Assembly: GCF_018294505.1 (NCBI RefSeq)
Contig: NC_057801.1
Span: 203,658,562 to 203,722,561, forward strand
DNA from: Triticum aestivum
Lineage: Eukaryota > Streptophyta > Magnoliopsida > Poales > Poaceae
DNA length: 64,000 nt
Reading direction: 5' to 3'
Below, one piece after another: positions 10,271 to 23,025 of this stretch. The notes below the pieces were generated by a model, which saw nothing but the letters and a program-made list of their open reading frames with translations, was not told the origin of the DNA and searched no databases. Position 1 is the stretch's first letter. Each line of letters opens with the position of its first letter. A program made the translations under genes and the position numbers.

Positions 10271-13200
10271 ATGAGTCTGGGCACCGAATTGGATTTTCGT
10301 CAAAGATGCATCTATCATCGCGCGTTTCGATGCCGCCCAGGATCTGAGGCCCCTCTCCTCCGCCGAAGCATGGCTCCGCCGCGAGCTTAAACGAAAATAC
10401 CTCGGCCTTGCATCCCTCCATCGCTCGATTGCTCGGCAGCGGCTCCGCCTATGCTGGCTCAAGGAGGGAGAGGCCTCTTAGGCCTTCTCTAAGATTCGCG
10501 CTTCCCACCGAGCGAAGAAGAACATGATCCTCGATCTTAATGTTGAGGTACAGCGAATCTCTGGAGAGGCCGACCTCGCTCGGGTTGCGTTCGAACACTT
10601 CTCCTCCATCCTTGGCTCACAGGACGGACGCGCCGTCACGCTTGATCTTCAGGCCATCGACCAGCGATCCTTTGACCTGTCCGACCTTGAAGTTCCATTC
10701 ACCTCCGATGAGATACGGGAGGCTATCAAGAAACTCCCTTCTGGCAAGGCACCAGGCCCAGATGGGTTCACCACATACTTTCTTCGTTCATGGTGGGATA
10801 TCATTAAACATGACCTACCTTTGTGCCGTCTTCGACAGGCTCTACGCCCTCAACGGACAAGCCTTCCAGAGGCTCAACGAGGCCCTCATCACCTTGATTC
10901 CCAAGAGACCGGACGCGGCCACTTTGTTTGATTACCGTCCCATCAGTCTCATTCACCTTGTGGACAAACTCTTCGCCAAGGTGCTCTCCTTGCGGTTGGC
11001 CCCTAGACTTGGCAAGATGGTCTCCTCCAACCAAAGTGCTTTCATAGCGGGCAGGAGTGTGCATGACAATTTCATCCTTGTTCAACAAACGGTGCGGCAA
11101 CTCCATTGGTTACAGCTACCCCGAGTCCTCCTCAAGCTGGATATAGCCCGCGCTTTCGACTCAGTCTCCTGGCCGTTTCTTCTTCAGGTCCTTGAGCACC
11201 TCGGCTTCGGACCCAGGTGGCGCGAGTGGGTGTCCATTCTCATATCCACGGCCTCCACCCGCGTGTTCATCAATGGCAATTCGGGCCCTCCCATTGCCCA
11301 CCATCAAGGCCTTCGACAAGGCGACCCTGTTTCACCGATGCTATTCACCCTCGTGATTGATGCTCTAAACTCGCTTCTACAATACGCGGTGAACAAGGGG
11401 ATCATCCGGCGACTCACTGACCGCCTTGCTGCGTCTAGTATCTCCCTCTTTGCGGACGATGTGGTCATCTTCTGCCACCCGGATCCCTTTGAGCTTGCCG
11501 TGGTTAGCGGCCTCCTTGACTTCTTCGGGGCTGTGTCCGGGCTACGCACTAACTTTGCCAAGTTCTTGGCGGCGCCAATCCAATGCACTCCTGAGGTATC
11601 TGAAGCTGTGGGCTCCTCTCTGACATGCCCAGTGGTGGCCTTCCCCATACAGTACCTAGGCTTCCCCCTTTCCCTTCGCAAGGTGCCTGTCACTCATCTG
11701 CTACCCCTCATTGACAAGCTACTTCGCAAGTTGGCGACCTGGAAGGCCGCGCTCCTCTCGCGTGGTGAGCGGCTTGCTTTGGTTCGGCAAGTTCTCACGA
11801 CCATGCCAGTGCACATTCTACTGGCCATGTCGTTGTCCCCTCCTATCCTCAAGAAGGCGAATCGCATTATCCGCGACTTTCTCTGGCATGGCCGCAAGGA
11901 TGCACGCGCTGGCTCTTGTCTTGTCAGCTGGGCAAGAGTTTGCCGTCTGCTTGAGCTTGGCAGGCTCGGAATACGCGATCTCCACCGCACGGGCATATCC
12001 CTTCAGGTCCGTTGGCTATGGCTCTGAGCTTCTGATGCTTCTCGTCCTTGGTCCCATCTTCAGCGACCCTCTGATCCCGAGGCCCTGTAGATCATTCGTG
12101 CCTCGACGACCTGGTCCCTAGGTAATGGCGCCTCCTGCCGATTCTGGTCTGACAAGTGGCTCCAGGGCTGCTCTATCACTGACCTCGCCCCGAGCCTCAC
12201 AGCCCTTGTTCCAGGCCGGCGCCGTCGTTCGCGCACTGTCGCCTCGGCCCTCCTTGATCGCATGTGGATCAGTGACATCCATGGCCACCTCAGTCCGGCT
12301 GCTGTGCTCGAGTATTTTGATATCTGGTGTCAGTTGCAGACCGTCACTCTATCCCAGGAGCCTGACACCATCCTCCTGCTATAATGCCCTGTTCACTGGT
12401 TCTACGCTTTCTGAGCATCTACGTTGCAGGGATACGTCACAAAAGTGCCGTATCGGTGCAGGATACTGCACCAGTACGGGGATACACGCGGATACACGTG
12501 GGATACACGTATCCCTCCGTATCACATTTTTTCGAATTAAAATAAAACAAAAAATCAGAATACGGCTGGGACACGCAGGGATACATCAGGGATACGTAAG
12601 GGCCTGTTAAACACTCGATCTGCAGCCCATCAGAAGGCCTTTGTCGATGGATAGATAGACCTAATCGCTGGAATCCTTCCTCTTGCCATCATCTTGCAGT
12701 TGCCAAATCACGATCGAGGGTTAGTTTCAGCTCATCTCCAGACTCCCTTACGGCGTCACCGGCGGCACCTCAAAGCACAGCTCGTTCTCCATTCCCCAAG
12801 TCTCAAGATCTCTGTTTTTAAGCATGCTATGGATTAGGATTTAGGGGAGAAGGTATGGTAGTAACTTAACGCCCCCCATGATTTCGAGGAGAACCAGTAT
12901 ACCTATCCCTGTACCATGATTCTGAGGAACACAAGGAATGCATCAGGCAGTCAAGGGGTTGGGACATGGAAAGGCAGCAACTTCAGATCACTAATCAGGT
13001 TACTTCATAAATGTCAATTTTCTCATCCTTTAAAAAAATGGTTTTTGGTGTTGATTTTTTTATGCATTTATACACATACTAGCCGTATCCCCGTAAGTCT
13101 ATTTTCAGAAAGTGCCGTTTTCCCGTATCGCCGTATCCGTATCCCCGTACCCGTATCCCCGTACCATGTAACATAGCTGAGCATTGGCGCCTCGTTTGGA

Positions 13201-13817
13201 AGTCGGGTGCCCCCCTATCTGTCAAGTTCTTCATCTACTTCGCTTCCGTCAATCGATGTTGGATGGCCGACAGACTCGCGAAGCATGGACTTCCGCATGA
13301 ACCGGCTTGTGTGATGTGCTCCCAGCACGATGAGACCCTGCACCATCTCTTGATGGAGTGCGTCTTTGCTCGCACCATTTGGCATGACGTGCTCTCTTGG
13401 TGCTGTCCTGAGATCTCTGTGCCAGATGGCTCTCTTGGCTTCATGGACTGGCTCAGAACGATGCTCAATACGATGACTGCGGACAAGCGATGTGCGCTCT
13501 CCACTATTGCCGTGCTTACAGCTTGGTCCCTCTAGCGGCACCGCAATGCCGTTATATTCGACAAGATCGCGCCCTCCTCCGTCTCCCTCCTGGCAACGAT
13601 CCAGGACGACGCTTGCTCTTGGGTCCACGCAGGAGCCAAAGGACTTAGTTGCATCATTCTTGTAATATAGTCTTTTGTCTGGGCTGAGCAACCCATTCCA
13701 TGCTCACTTTGTTTCATGGGCACGCCTTGTAGTGTACGCGTCCATGATGCTAGTCTGTACGTTCTTCCCCCTATCAATGCAATGATACGCTCACCTAGCG
13801 TATTCGAGAAAAAATAT
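10271..13817 (+). pseudogene. 5'-truncated LINE, ORF2 reverse transcriptase (broken)
   Basis: Remnant of a non-LTR retrotransposon of the plant L1 type. Endonuclease and the 5' region are missing. The first readable part is the linker before RT (KYLGLASLHRSIARQRLRL), then a reverse transcriptase with RPISLIHLVDKL, the GLRQGDPVSPMLF motif and the catalytic FADD at 11449-11460. The C-terminal zf-RVT domain (CxxC...H...C, about 13215-13400) lies beyond an inserted hAT element. There is an in-frame TAG near 10480, a frameshift near 10810, and stops at about 12026, 12089 and 12382, so it is dead. The 3' end is TATTCGAGAAAAAA (13801-13814), a short A tail typical of this class. It abuts the Helitron at 13819. 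Confidence 0.92.
12419..13176. mobile_element. Non-autonomous hAT element inserted in the LINE
   Basis: 758 bp bounded by a perfect 8-bp target duplication CTGAGCAT (12411-12418 and 13177-13184). Its ends are imperfect inverted repeats: CTACGTTGCAGGGATACG on the left and CTATGTTACATGGTACGG as the complement of the right. Both subterminal regions are crowded with the motif GGATAC (left) and its complement GTATCC (right), as expected for transposase-binding sites of hAT elements. It has no transposase ORF. Removing it rejoins the LINE reading region, since zf-RVT follows on the other side. Confidence 0.92.
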
Positions 13818-13818
13818 A

Positions 13819-16169
13819 TCTATTATAGTAATATATAAAAGTAAATGAGCCGCGACATGCATGCTGTTAGAGTAAATATCTAATCCATTGATTACTAATT
13901 TGGATTGCTAAGACTAAAAACAAAAACACCTATACTATGCTTAAGGTTCGTAATGGAGTCTTGGTCAGGCGTGGCTCCGGTGTTCATTATGGACTAAAAG
14001 TACACTAAACTACCTGTATACATGCACGATCAAATAAAACACAGTACATGCATGCATGAATTTTTTTAGTCATCGGAAGTGCAAAGCAACTCAAACATAA
14101 CAAAAATCACATTAAGTTATCTAGATCATCGAACAACTACTATCGCCGCCAGAACAAGACGATGTCGCCGCTTCCCTACCAGAGTCGGTCTAACGAAATA
14201 TATATGATCGACCAAAATATGTTTTAGTCCATCGGACCATCACAAGTCACAAATGGATCGTGTTTTTAAATAGCTGTGTTAAAGCTTTAATAAATCTGAA
14301 TTATTTTTTATAACGACGTACCGATGTTCATTACACGTTACATAATTCTTGAAGAAATATATTTGTTTGTGAGCTAAACAAAAAGACAAATATGTGGATC
14401 TACAATGGATGTAGTATTTGCTATTACATGTCCACATATTTGCTTCTTTGTGTAGACAAAAAAATAATAATAGTAAAATTAGACATATATGTGGTGCACA
14501 CCTACATGACACGTGATATTGTTTTAGAATGTCCTAAAACTTATAAGTATATCTCTGGTCTCCAACTTCGTATACATTTAATAATTAAATTAGATATATA
14601 ATATAAATATTGGAAATTCAGGGCCGCTATATTAGGATATAGTTGGTCTCCACTCAATATACGTTTTCTCTCTTTTTGTTCTTTAAACATGATTTTTTTT
14701 TCATTTTGGTAATTCTAGAAACACTATGTGAATATATAGCCGGTATCCTACTATAGATACGTTTTCTCTCTTTCTGTACAAATGGTTCAGGAAAGGTCAA
14801 ACAAAGTAACCCAGATTTATCAATCAATTAATCAGCAATCTATTTCGACAAAATATGAGAGTGTACATTTGCATATCAATTGAATCTGCTTTAAGCGGGA
14901 TACGAATGATCAGCTACAAAGTTAGGCCAATTAAATTTCTCATAGCCACTTCTCATATTTATATGCCATCCAGCAAAAGGAAACCAAATGCTCGATTGAT
15001 AGTATTTTGATAACTCCTTCTCTTCTTACCTTGGACACAACAAATTTAATTAAGTAATATGATTTAATTTGATGGTGGAACTTCGTCTATATGATAAAAT
15101 TAGCAAAACAAAAATATTGTGCACCGTAAGAAAGCGAAGTATATACAAACATTCTTATTAGGAGTCCACCCTACACCCATATGGATTGCAGCCATATTCA
15201 ATTTTACGCGCCTAAGTTACTTTAGAAGCTGTATGAATATACATATGTATTATAAGATTTTGATGCACAAAATCAATGTAAAGATCCGGCTCTTGGTGAA
15301 GAACTCTAAAAATTAAGTGATGTAAAGAGAGTCAATGAGGTATGTTGAAAGAGAGCGAGAAAACAGAAATTATTAGTATAAAAATCTATGAAGATTGTAG
15401 AAGATAGCATGCAATATGCAAGAATGGATTGGTATGAGCATGCATTAGGTATATCTACATGAATGAGCTTCTTGGATATATAAACATGCATTTGTTCAAT
15501 AGTAAAAAATATGTTTGCGGGAGTACAACAAAGACAAACAGAGATATGCATGACTTGATGCTAACTACAGATTTCACAATATCTAGGAGTAATAGAGATG
15601 TGTATAATTATGCAGAATCAAATCTTCTGGAGACCGTGCATCTGGGATGTCACGTATGTGCAATAAAATAAAATAAAAAAGAGTTCCAACCCTGTACGTG
15701 CAAGCGTGTTGAAGAATTATTTAGTGGAAACCAACAAACAATGTTTTACACGCTGAATTATATGTACACATCTTAATATATTAAATGGGTGTGACTAGGT
15801 CTCGGTCGCCTGATAATTAACCAAGTCTCGATTAAGTGACATGACATATAATAAAAGAAAAATAAAATAAAAATAAAATTGTGCATAAATCTGCACGCAA
15901 GATCTTAAAAATATAACATTGACGGAGACATAACCAACTCTCAGTTGACCGAGATTTAGTAACACTGATACTAAATTGGTATGACTAAGACATAACCAAG
16001 TCCAGATTGAGCAAAACTGATAGTAAATTGGTATCTAAGAAATCTACAAATTAACATCTCAAATTTCACATGACATATACACACAAGAAATAAGCTTATT
16101 AAACGTGGTGGTGGTGGTGGTGGGGGGGGGATCAAGCTAGCCGCGCAAATGCGCGGATCACCCCGCTAG
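13819..16169 (+). mobile_element. Short non-autonomous Helitron
   Basis: Starts TCTATTATAGTAATATATAA after an A (13818). Ends with the hairpin CCGCGCAAATGCGCGG (7-bp stem, 16141-16156), then ATCACCCCG and CTAG (16166-16169), followed by T. These are the canonical A|TC...CTAG|T features. The interior is AT-rich with no Rep/helicase gene. A 19-nt motif ACTGATAxTAAATTGGTAT occurs twice near its right end (about 15965 and 16015). It sits exactly between the LINE tail and an Athila-type pol fragment. Confidence 0.75.
16105..16130. repeat. (GTG)n microsatellite and G run
   Basis: About six GTG units are followed by a run of nine or more G, just upstream of the Helitron terminal hairpin. This tract is likely to vary in length. 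Confidence 0.9.
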
Positions 16170-17129
16170 TTCATCACAAGATAAAACAAACTTACGGGCA
16201 TCCTTAAAGAGAGTAGGCCAATAAAAATCAGATTGCAATACCTCATGAGCAGTTTTATCTCCCGCATGATGCCCTTTGTAAGCTTCGGAATGACATTTCC
16301 GTAGGATTTGTTCCTATTCATACTCAGGCACACAACGTCTAATAATACCATATACTCCTTTATAAAGATGTGGGTCATCCCAAAAGTAATGTGTTAAATC
16401 ATTAAAAGATTTTTTTCTTTTGTTCGTATGTGAAACTAGGTGGTATATATTTAGCAACAATATAATTAGCATAGTCAGCATACCAAGGAGTGTTATGAGA
16501 AACATTTATTGTAGCTAGTCGTTCATCAGGAAAGCTATCATCTATAGGTAGTTGGTCATCAAGGATATTCTCTAACCTAGACAAGTTATCAGCTACGGGG
16601 TTCTCGACACCTTTTCTATCAGTAATATGTAAATCAAATTCTTGTAGCAACAGAACCCACCTAATCAGTCTAGGTTTAGCATCTTTCTTTTTCATAAGAT
16701 ATTTAATAGCAGTATGATCGGTGTGAACAGTAACTTTGGAATCAACAATGTAAGATCTGAATTTGTCACAAGCAAACACCAACTGCTAAAAATTCCTTTT
16801 TAGTGGTAGCATAATTTCTTTGGGCGCTGTCCAGAGTTTTGCTAGCATAATGGATAACTTAATTTCTTATCAACTCTTTGTCCTAAAACAACACCACATC
16901 ATAATCACTAGCATCACACATAATTTCAAAAGGCAAGTTCCAATCAGGTGGTTGAACAATAGGTGCAGAAGTTAAGGCTTTCTTAAGTGTTTCAAAGGCT
17001 TCTACACAATCATCATAAAAAACAAATGGAACATCCTTTTGTAAAAGATTTATAAGAGGCCTAGAAATTTTAGAGAAGTCTTTATTAAATATCGTATAGA
17101 AACCAGCATGACCGGGGAAACTATGAATA
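16170..17129 (-). pseudogene. Gypsy (Athila-type) pol fragment: RT end, RNase H, integrase zinc finger
   Basis: On the minus strand the order is: the end of the reverse transcriptase (PGHAGFYTIFNKDFSKISRP..., 16883-17110), RNase H ([29 protein letters not shown]), and the start of integrase with the HHCC zinc-binding region (about 16180-16330). The wording of these motifs is that of Athila-lineage elements such as Sabrina/WHAM. There is a frameshift near 16785 and a stop near 16320. The gene is cut on one side by a Helitron and on the other by the E1 LTR; the remaining RT and gag are not found in the window. Confidence 0.88.
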
Positions 17130-18056
17130 TGTCGGGGGACACAAACATGGGTGTATGTTTTCCCCTGACTGGTGCACGAACAGCAAACCACCGGTCCGGC
17201 AGCTTACAACATCCAAGACCAGACCAAGCAGAAGGGATAGCTCTTTGAGAAATCAAAGGGCAGATCAAGAGGACCAAGTCAAGCTAAAGGAGCAAGAAAC
17301 CACTAAGAAAAACCTCCCTTGCCGGGCAGGCGAGCCTGGCAAGGCCGAGGTTGCCCCGAAAACAACTCTCAAGACTGCCCCGACAAGCTTGCCTGGGACG
17401 CTGAGGGTGGACTACCCCGCCAAGGCTCCACCGCTCCACCTCACAGCAATGCTAGTCATCGATCGGTGCGGTGTCGAGCCCCCAAGTGACTAAGTGGCTG
17501 TTATTTGGCATGTGGAAGCCACTTTCGGAGGAAATCACCCCCAAATGACACCCGTCCAGAGACGTGTCATGCAGGCAAGTGAGAAGGTGGCCGAACGGCC
17601 CAGCAAGGCTTGCCGGGCTGCGCTACAATGTGACACTAAGTGGTGCATTCAATGCACATTGTCCTGTCTGCAGAGTTAGGTATGATAGCACTGTTTGCTA
17701 TCTAATCAGTATGCAATGACTGATTTGCCATTGTGGTGACCCCTTGATCTATAAAAGGAGTGCCGTGGCAACCTTAGAAAGGATTCATACCCCTGTACTC
17801 TCATACGCGCGTAGCTGCTCTCGTCCCAAAGCAACCTTGCTGGGCTAGAGCGCTACGTCTCCATCATAGTCCCCTCATCAATCCACCAAAGCAGGAGTAG
17901 GGTTTTACGCCTCACGACGGCCCAAACCTGGGTTAAACTGCCCATGTGATCATTGTCATGCTGCTCTGCACCCTCCGCTCTTTGTGCAATGTGCTCTTCC
18001 CCCCTGCCGAATCAAGGGGACGATGGCTCCATAGGTGTCCGTGTTTTCCCATGACA
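17130..18056 (+). repeat. 5' LTR of Gypsy element E1
   Basis: Begins TGTCGGGGGACACAAACATG and ends ATGACA just before a primer-binding-type sequence, giving a ~927-bp LTR. It has a TATA box (CTATAAAAG, 17749) and downstream GC-rich leader sequence. The five bases before it are GAATA; the matching duplication on the other side is lost because the element is truncated near 44765. Confidence 0.8.
17749..17757 (+). promoter_or_regulatory. TATA box of the E1 LTR
   Basis: CTATAAAAG lies about 310 bp before the LTR end, a normal position for the U3/R boundary of a plant LTR. Confidence 0.65.
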
Positions 18057-18058
18057 TC

Positions 18059-18078
18059 TTTGGCACGCCAGGTAGGGG
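18059..18078 (+). promoter_or_regulatory. Primer-binding region of E1
   Basis: TTGGCACGCCAGGTAGGGGG lies two bases after the LTR end. GCGCGCCAGGTAGGGGG-type sites follow many grass Gypsy LTRs. The tRNA used was not determined. Confidence 0.65.
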
Positions 18079-18835
18079 GAAGCACTTGCGTGGACCCAAG
18101 AGTGTATGCAGCGCGTCATCTTGATCTTCGTTTTCTTCATCGACGACTTCATCATCCATGACGCCCGAGAAAAGGCGGGGAATGGTGGGATGGAGAGGGG
18201 GAGCGATATCACTCCCCCGCCTACCATGTCCAATCTCCATCGCCTCCCTCCATTGCGACTGCAGCGGCCGCGGAAACTAGGAATGACAACATCATGGCAA
18301 CCCCAAACGGTTCAGGCAGCATGGTCGCCATGCAAGCCCTGTTTGGCAAAAGGAGCAAGGTGTAAGGGTACAAGGTTTCTCTCTCCACCACTCTCACTTA
18401 TCGACAATCGAGCTACTCTGGGTTTTAGCATCATCAATGTCGATGAGCCCGCGCGATACTCGGTCCAATGGTTTGCCCTGCTTAGGGAAATCCTGAGTAG
18501 AGCGCCGGTGCGAATCCGTTGATCGACGCCCCGGCAAGTACACTCCGGTAAGGGCATCCGCGTTGGCGTGACTTTTATGCCAGCCGCCGTCAGATTGTTT
18601 AAGAAGTGTGAAGAGGAGGAGAGAGAAACTGGTCATGCCCCACATCGCGTCCTGCCGCCCGCAAGATACATATGATTCTTGCCAGCACCTATCGGGAGCC
18701 GGAGAGCAACACGCGCGGTACCATCCTTCCCAAAGCATGCGAACACGACAAGCGGCCACAAGTGAAGAGAATGGAGGGAAGCAAGGACAAAAGCTAAGTC
18801 CGCACAATCGTTGCTCCATCATAGACCTAGGATTT
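18079..18835 (+). pseudogene. E1 leader and gag N-terminal remnant
   Basis: The stretch following the LTR has one open frame of 138 codons (18106-18522) in the position where gag starts, with no nucleic-acid-binding or retrotransposon gag motif. It is followed by non-coding sequence up to the solo LTR. Together with the 3.2 kb on the far side of that LTR this is too short for gag-pol, so most of the E1 body has been deleted. Confidence 0.45.
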
Positions 18836-21800
18836 TGTCACAGCCCTAGAATTTGATTGCAATTAGTTTCATAAGCATCCATGCATCATGTCTATATTGT
18901 TTGAAATTTGAAATGGGGATTGTTGAAACCCTAGCACCAAATGAAATTTAACTAGGTTCAATAAAAATATTTTCAATAACCCAGAATGCCTTTGGAAATG
19001 TTCATGATTTCTGTTTAAGGTGAAACCCACTTCCAAAAATGATGAACATATTTATAGGCTATTCCTGGATTTTTGAATTAAATCTTACTATTTGACTTTG
19101 GGCATTTAAACACTATTAATAATTTAAATGCTCAAATAATGTTGAAACTATTTTTGGGCCACTGAAATAATTCAGCAAGTGTCCATGAATATTTTCAGGA
19201 TTTTAGGAAATTTCTTGGTATTTTTCCTAAGCTCAAAATAGAGGCAAATAATTAGAAAACAAAAACAAAATTAGAAGACAGAAATAAGGGAAACCTACCT
19301 GGCCCAAACTTACCTGGCGCCCCACCTGGCCCAGCTCCTCCAGCCGGCCCAGCCCACCTGGCAAGTGCCAGTCGTCTTCAACCTCTGCCAGTAGGCAGAG
19401 GAGGGACAGCGCACGCGCGTGCGAGGCGCCACGCCTCCTCCTGCTTGTCGCCGAGCCCCTGGACGCGTGGGTGAACGTCCGGCGTCGCCCCGAACCGCTC
19501 GACCCCTCTCACTCTCCCTGAGTCCCCCCCTCCTCTGCTCCTCTCTCCCGAGCGCACCGCAGCATGCCGCCGAGCACCACCGCGGCCACCGCCTCCCCCT
19601 CGCTTCCCTGAACAGCTCAAGAGCTCTGCCTCGACCCCCTCTCCCTCCCCACCGAGCCACACCCCTCTGGAAGCCCTGCAGCGTCGTCCCCAACCTCGTC
19701 TCCAACCTCTGACCGTCGACGGGCTCGTCGGGGATTTGCGAGCCCCAGCCTCTCCCCGGCCTCGCCGACGCCTCTTCTGGAATCGCCGTGAGCCCCTGCC
19801 TCTTTCCCCTCTCTCCCCGTGCCCTCCCGCGCCTTCTAGCCACTGTGGCCATCGGAGCCGATTGCTCCTCGCCGCCGGCCATGTCGCCACCGCGGCTACG
19901 GCAGTGCAAGCACGCGTCTGAGCTCACCACTGAACTGACCGCACTCCCCTGAGCATAACTCACCCACCCATCCATCTCCCCGTGCTCTGTAGCTCCGTCT
20001 CGCTCAACACCCGACCGCTGACCGCCGCTACGAGCTCGACTCCGGCGAGCTCGCTCCACCCCAGCCCCTTCCGTTTGCCCTACCAGATGAGCACGAGTCT
20101 CAGCTACGCGTAGGACCAAACCATGGTCGTTTTGGTCAATCGTGGGCAAAACCCGAGCTAACCCAGTTCTCTGCCGCGTTTTTGTCGCCGCCGGCGTAAC
20201 TCCGACGATGGTGACGTGGCAGATTAGTTTAGGCTAATGACGCACTTAGTCAACACCTAGTGACACTGACAGTAGGGCCCCACCTGCTAATTAATCATAG
20301 ATTAGTTTCTGTTTAGTTTCAACCAATCTTAGTGGCCCCACGCGTCAGTGTTGACCATGCTGACGTGGCCATTGACTGGGTCCACATGTCAGTGACCCTA
20401 ACTGGCACTGAGACACTGACCAGTGGACCCCACTGGTCAGGTTTGACCTGGACCCGCCTGTTGACCTGCTGAGGTCAGCATGACCTAGTGCTGACGCAAT
20501 AAATCATTTTCTGGTTTTAAAATAAATTAGGAAATTCCAGAAATTGCCTAAACTTCTAAAAATCATAGAAATTCAACCGTAGCTCAGAATGAAATAAATT
20601 ATATATGAAAAATTATCAGAAAAATCTAATCTATCCATATGTACCATTTTCATGCATGTTTGAACAACTTAAAGTTGCTGTATAAGACAATTTGAATAAA
20701 TGGCATTTGAATTTCACATATGGAGTTTGAATATGAATCTTGGATTCAAACCAACTTCATTTAATCTGTTCTAAGTTGCATTAGCCAAAACACACTCATT
20801 TTGCCATGTCATATTCATGCATCATATTGTTGCATTGCATTGATATTGTTTTCTCTGTGTTGCCGGTATTTGTCCCCTCTCGATAGACTTGGTTTCGACG
20901 ATGAGTTCGATGACACTGATGAAGAACTATATTGTCTTCAGAAGTGCCAGGCAAGCAAAACCCCCTTGTTCATTCCGATACAACCCCACTCTCTCGCTCC
21001 TGCTCTATTTTACTGCATTAGGACAACAACGATACAACTATTACTTGCTGCGGTAGTTGAACCCCTTTATCCTCTGCATGACCTGTCATTGCCACAGTAA
21101 ATAGATGAAACCCACTAGCATGAGTAGGAGTTGTTTGAGCCCTGATGTGCCTACTCATTCATGCTTGTTTGCCATGCCTGCTATTGCTTAGAGTTGTGTC
21201 AGGTCTGATTCATCGGGGATGAATTGGAGGTGTGTGAACATGTCCTACTGTTGAGAGCTAAGTGTGTGAACACGATTTGGTAAAGGTAGCGGTGAGAGGC
21301 CATGTAGGAGTACATGGTGGGTTGTCTCATTGCAGCCATCCTCAGGAACTGAGTTCTGTGTTTGTGATCAATGAACAGTTACTACCACACATTGGGTTCC
21401 GGTAACTCGACCCCTCTCGGCTTCTTAATCACCCTTGTTCTCTGTCCAGGAGTTGTAACTAGTTTCTGGTGTTTATAGGTAGTGTTAGTAGTCTACCAAG
21501 TGGCACCCGGTATAGGTGGGCTTGGGACAGACTAGGCACAGTGGCCCAGTGTACCAAGTGGCACCCGGATGGTGGACTTGGGAACCCTGCACACATCGTT
21601 TGGGGCCGTGAGCGACACCCCGACCGGATCTCCTTGCGGATGGAACCCGAATAGGCGATAAACCTGGACGAGAGACTTGAGTGTTTAGGTAGGCCGTGGC
21701 CGACTCCCTCGCCAGGCTTCCGCTTGAAGGTTGCCGAGATACACGAGGTGTACATGGTGGTAAGTGGCGAGAGCGTGTGTGAAGAAGTACACCCTTGCAG

Positions 21801-23020
21801 GGTTAACATTATCTATTCGAATAGCCGTGTCCGCGGTAAAGGACTTCTGGGTTGCCTGTACAGTTCATAGACAAGTGAAAGTGGATACTCTAAAATGCGC
21901 AAGATAAGCGTGAGTGCTATGGATGGCGTCCTCGTAGGGAGACGGGAGCGGATCCATAGTGGTGTATTGATATGGTGAATATGTGGACTCGTGTGCGCCA
22001 CCTCAAAGAGTTACTTGCAGTCGTAGTTTAGGATAGCCACCGAGTCAAAGCTGGCTTGCTGCAGTTAAACCCCACCATCCCCTTTGTTGATAATGATGCA
22101 TATGTAGTTAGTTCTGATGTAAGTCTTGCTGGGTACATTTGTACTCACGTTTGCCTATTTTATGTTTTTTGTAGAGAGACTTCAGTCTCGCTAGTAGCTC
22201 CGCTTGGACTTCGACGTTTAGCTTGTTACCTCAGCTACGATCTTGTGCCCCCGGCAGGATCTAGTAGATAGTCAGGCTTCTTAGCCTTTTTCATTTATAG
22301 TTGTCTGTACTCAGACATGTTAAGCTTCCGCTTGTGCTTTGATTTGTGTGCTCTGAATGTTGGGTCATGAGACCCATGTTTGTAATATCTCGCTCCTCGG
22401 AGCCTATTGAATAAAATACTTGAGTTGTAGAGTCATGTTGTGATGCCATGTTGTATTTGCACATATCGAGCATATTGTGTGTATGTTATTGAAATGCTTG
22501 GTATGTGTGGGATCTGACTATCTAGTTGTTTATCCTTAGTAGCCTCTCTTACCGGGAAATGTCTCCTAGTGCTTCCACTGAGCCATGGTAGCTTGCTACT
22601 GCTCCGGAACACTTAGGTTGGCTGGCATGTGTCCTTCTTCGTTCCTGTGTCTGTCCCTTCGGGGAAATGTCACGCGATGAATACCGAAGTCCTGTTAGCC
22701 CGTTACAGCCCGGTTCACCGGAATCCTGCTAGCCCAGTGCTACAGCCTGGATTCACTCGCTGATGACCGACACGTTCGATGCTGGGTCATGGATGCCTGT
22801 CCCTGTAAGTTTGAGCCACTTTGGGTTTACGACTAGCCATGTCAGCCCGGGCTCCTTATCATACGGATGCTAGCGACACTATCATATACGTGTGCCAAAA
22901 GGCGCAAACGGTCCCGGGCAAAGGTAAGGCGACACCCGTGGGAATACCGTGCGTGAGGCCGCAAAGTGATATGAGGTGTTACATGCTAGATCGATGTGGC
23001 ATTGAGTCGGGGTCCTGACA
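18836..23020 (+). mobile_element. Solo LTR (4.2 kb) of a long-LTR Gypsy family
   Basis: Starts TGTCACAGCCC, ends GGGTCCTGACA, and is flanked by a perfect 5-bp duplication GATTT (18831-18835 and 23021-23025). It is homologous from end to end with the paired LTRs at 48299-52129 and 56007-59972, so it is a solo LTR left by recombination between two LTRs of one element. It contains a GC-rich block (19300-20150) with long but non-conserved open frames, and an imperfect ~60-bp tandem duplication around TACCAAGTGGCACCCGG (21495-21590). No protein gene is supported. Confidence 0.93.
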
Positions 23021-23025
23021 GATTT

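Noticed and set aside
11304..11693. 129-codon minus-strand ORF in the LINE
   Set aside because: Mirror frame of the reverse transcriptase coding strand.
17155..17493. 112-codon ORF in the E1 LTR
   Set aside because: It lies entirely within the LTR upstream of the TATA box and has no recognisable domain.
19310..20149. 279-codon Arg/Gly-rich ORF (minus strand) and neighbours
   Set aside because: It lies in the GC-rich block of a solo LTR and is not preserved in the homologous LTRs (48770-49440, 56480-57210). Composition alone explains the open frame.
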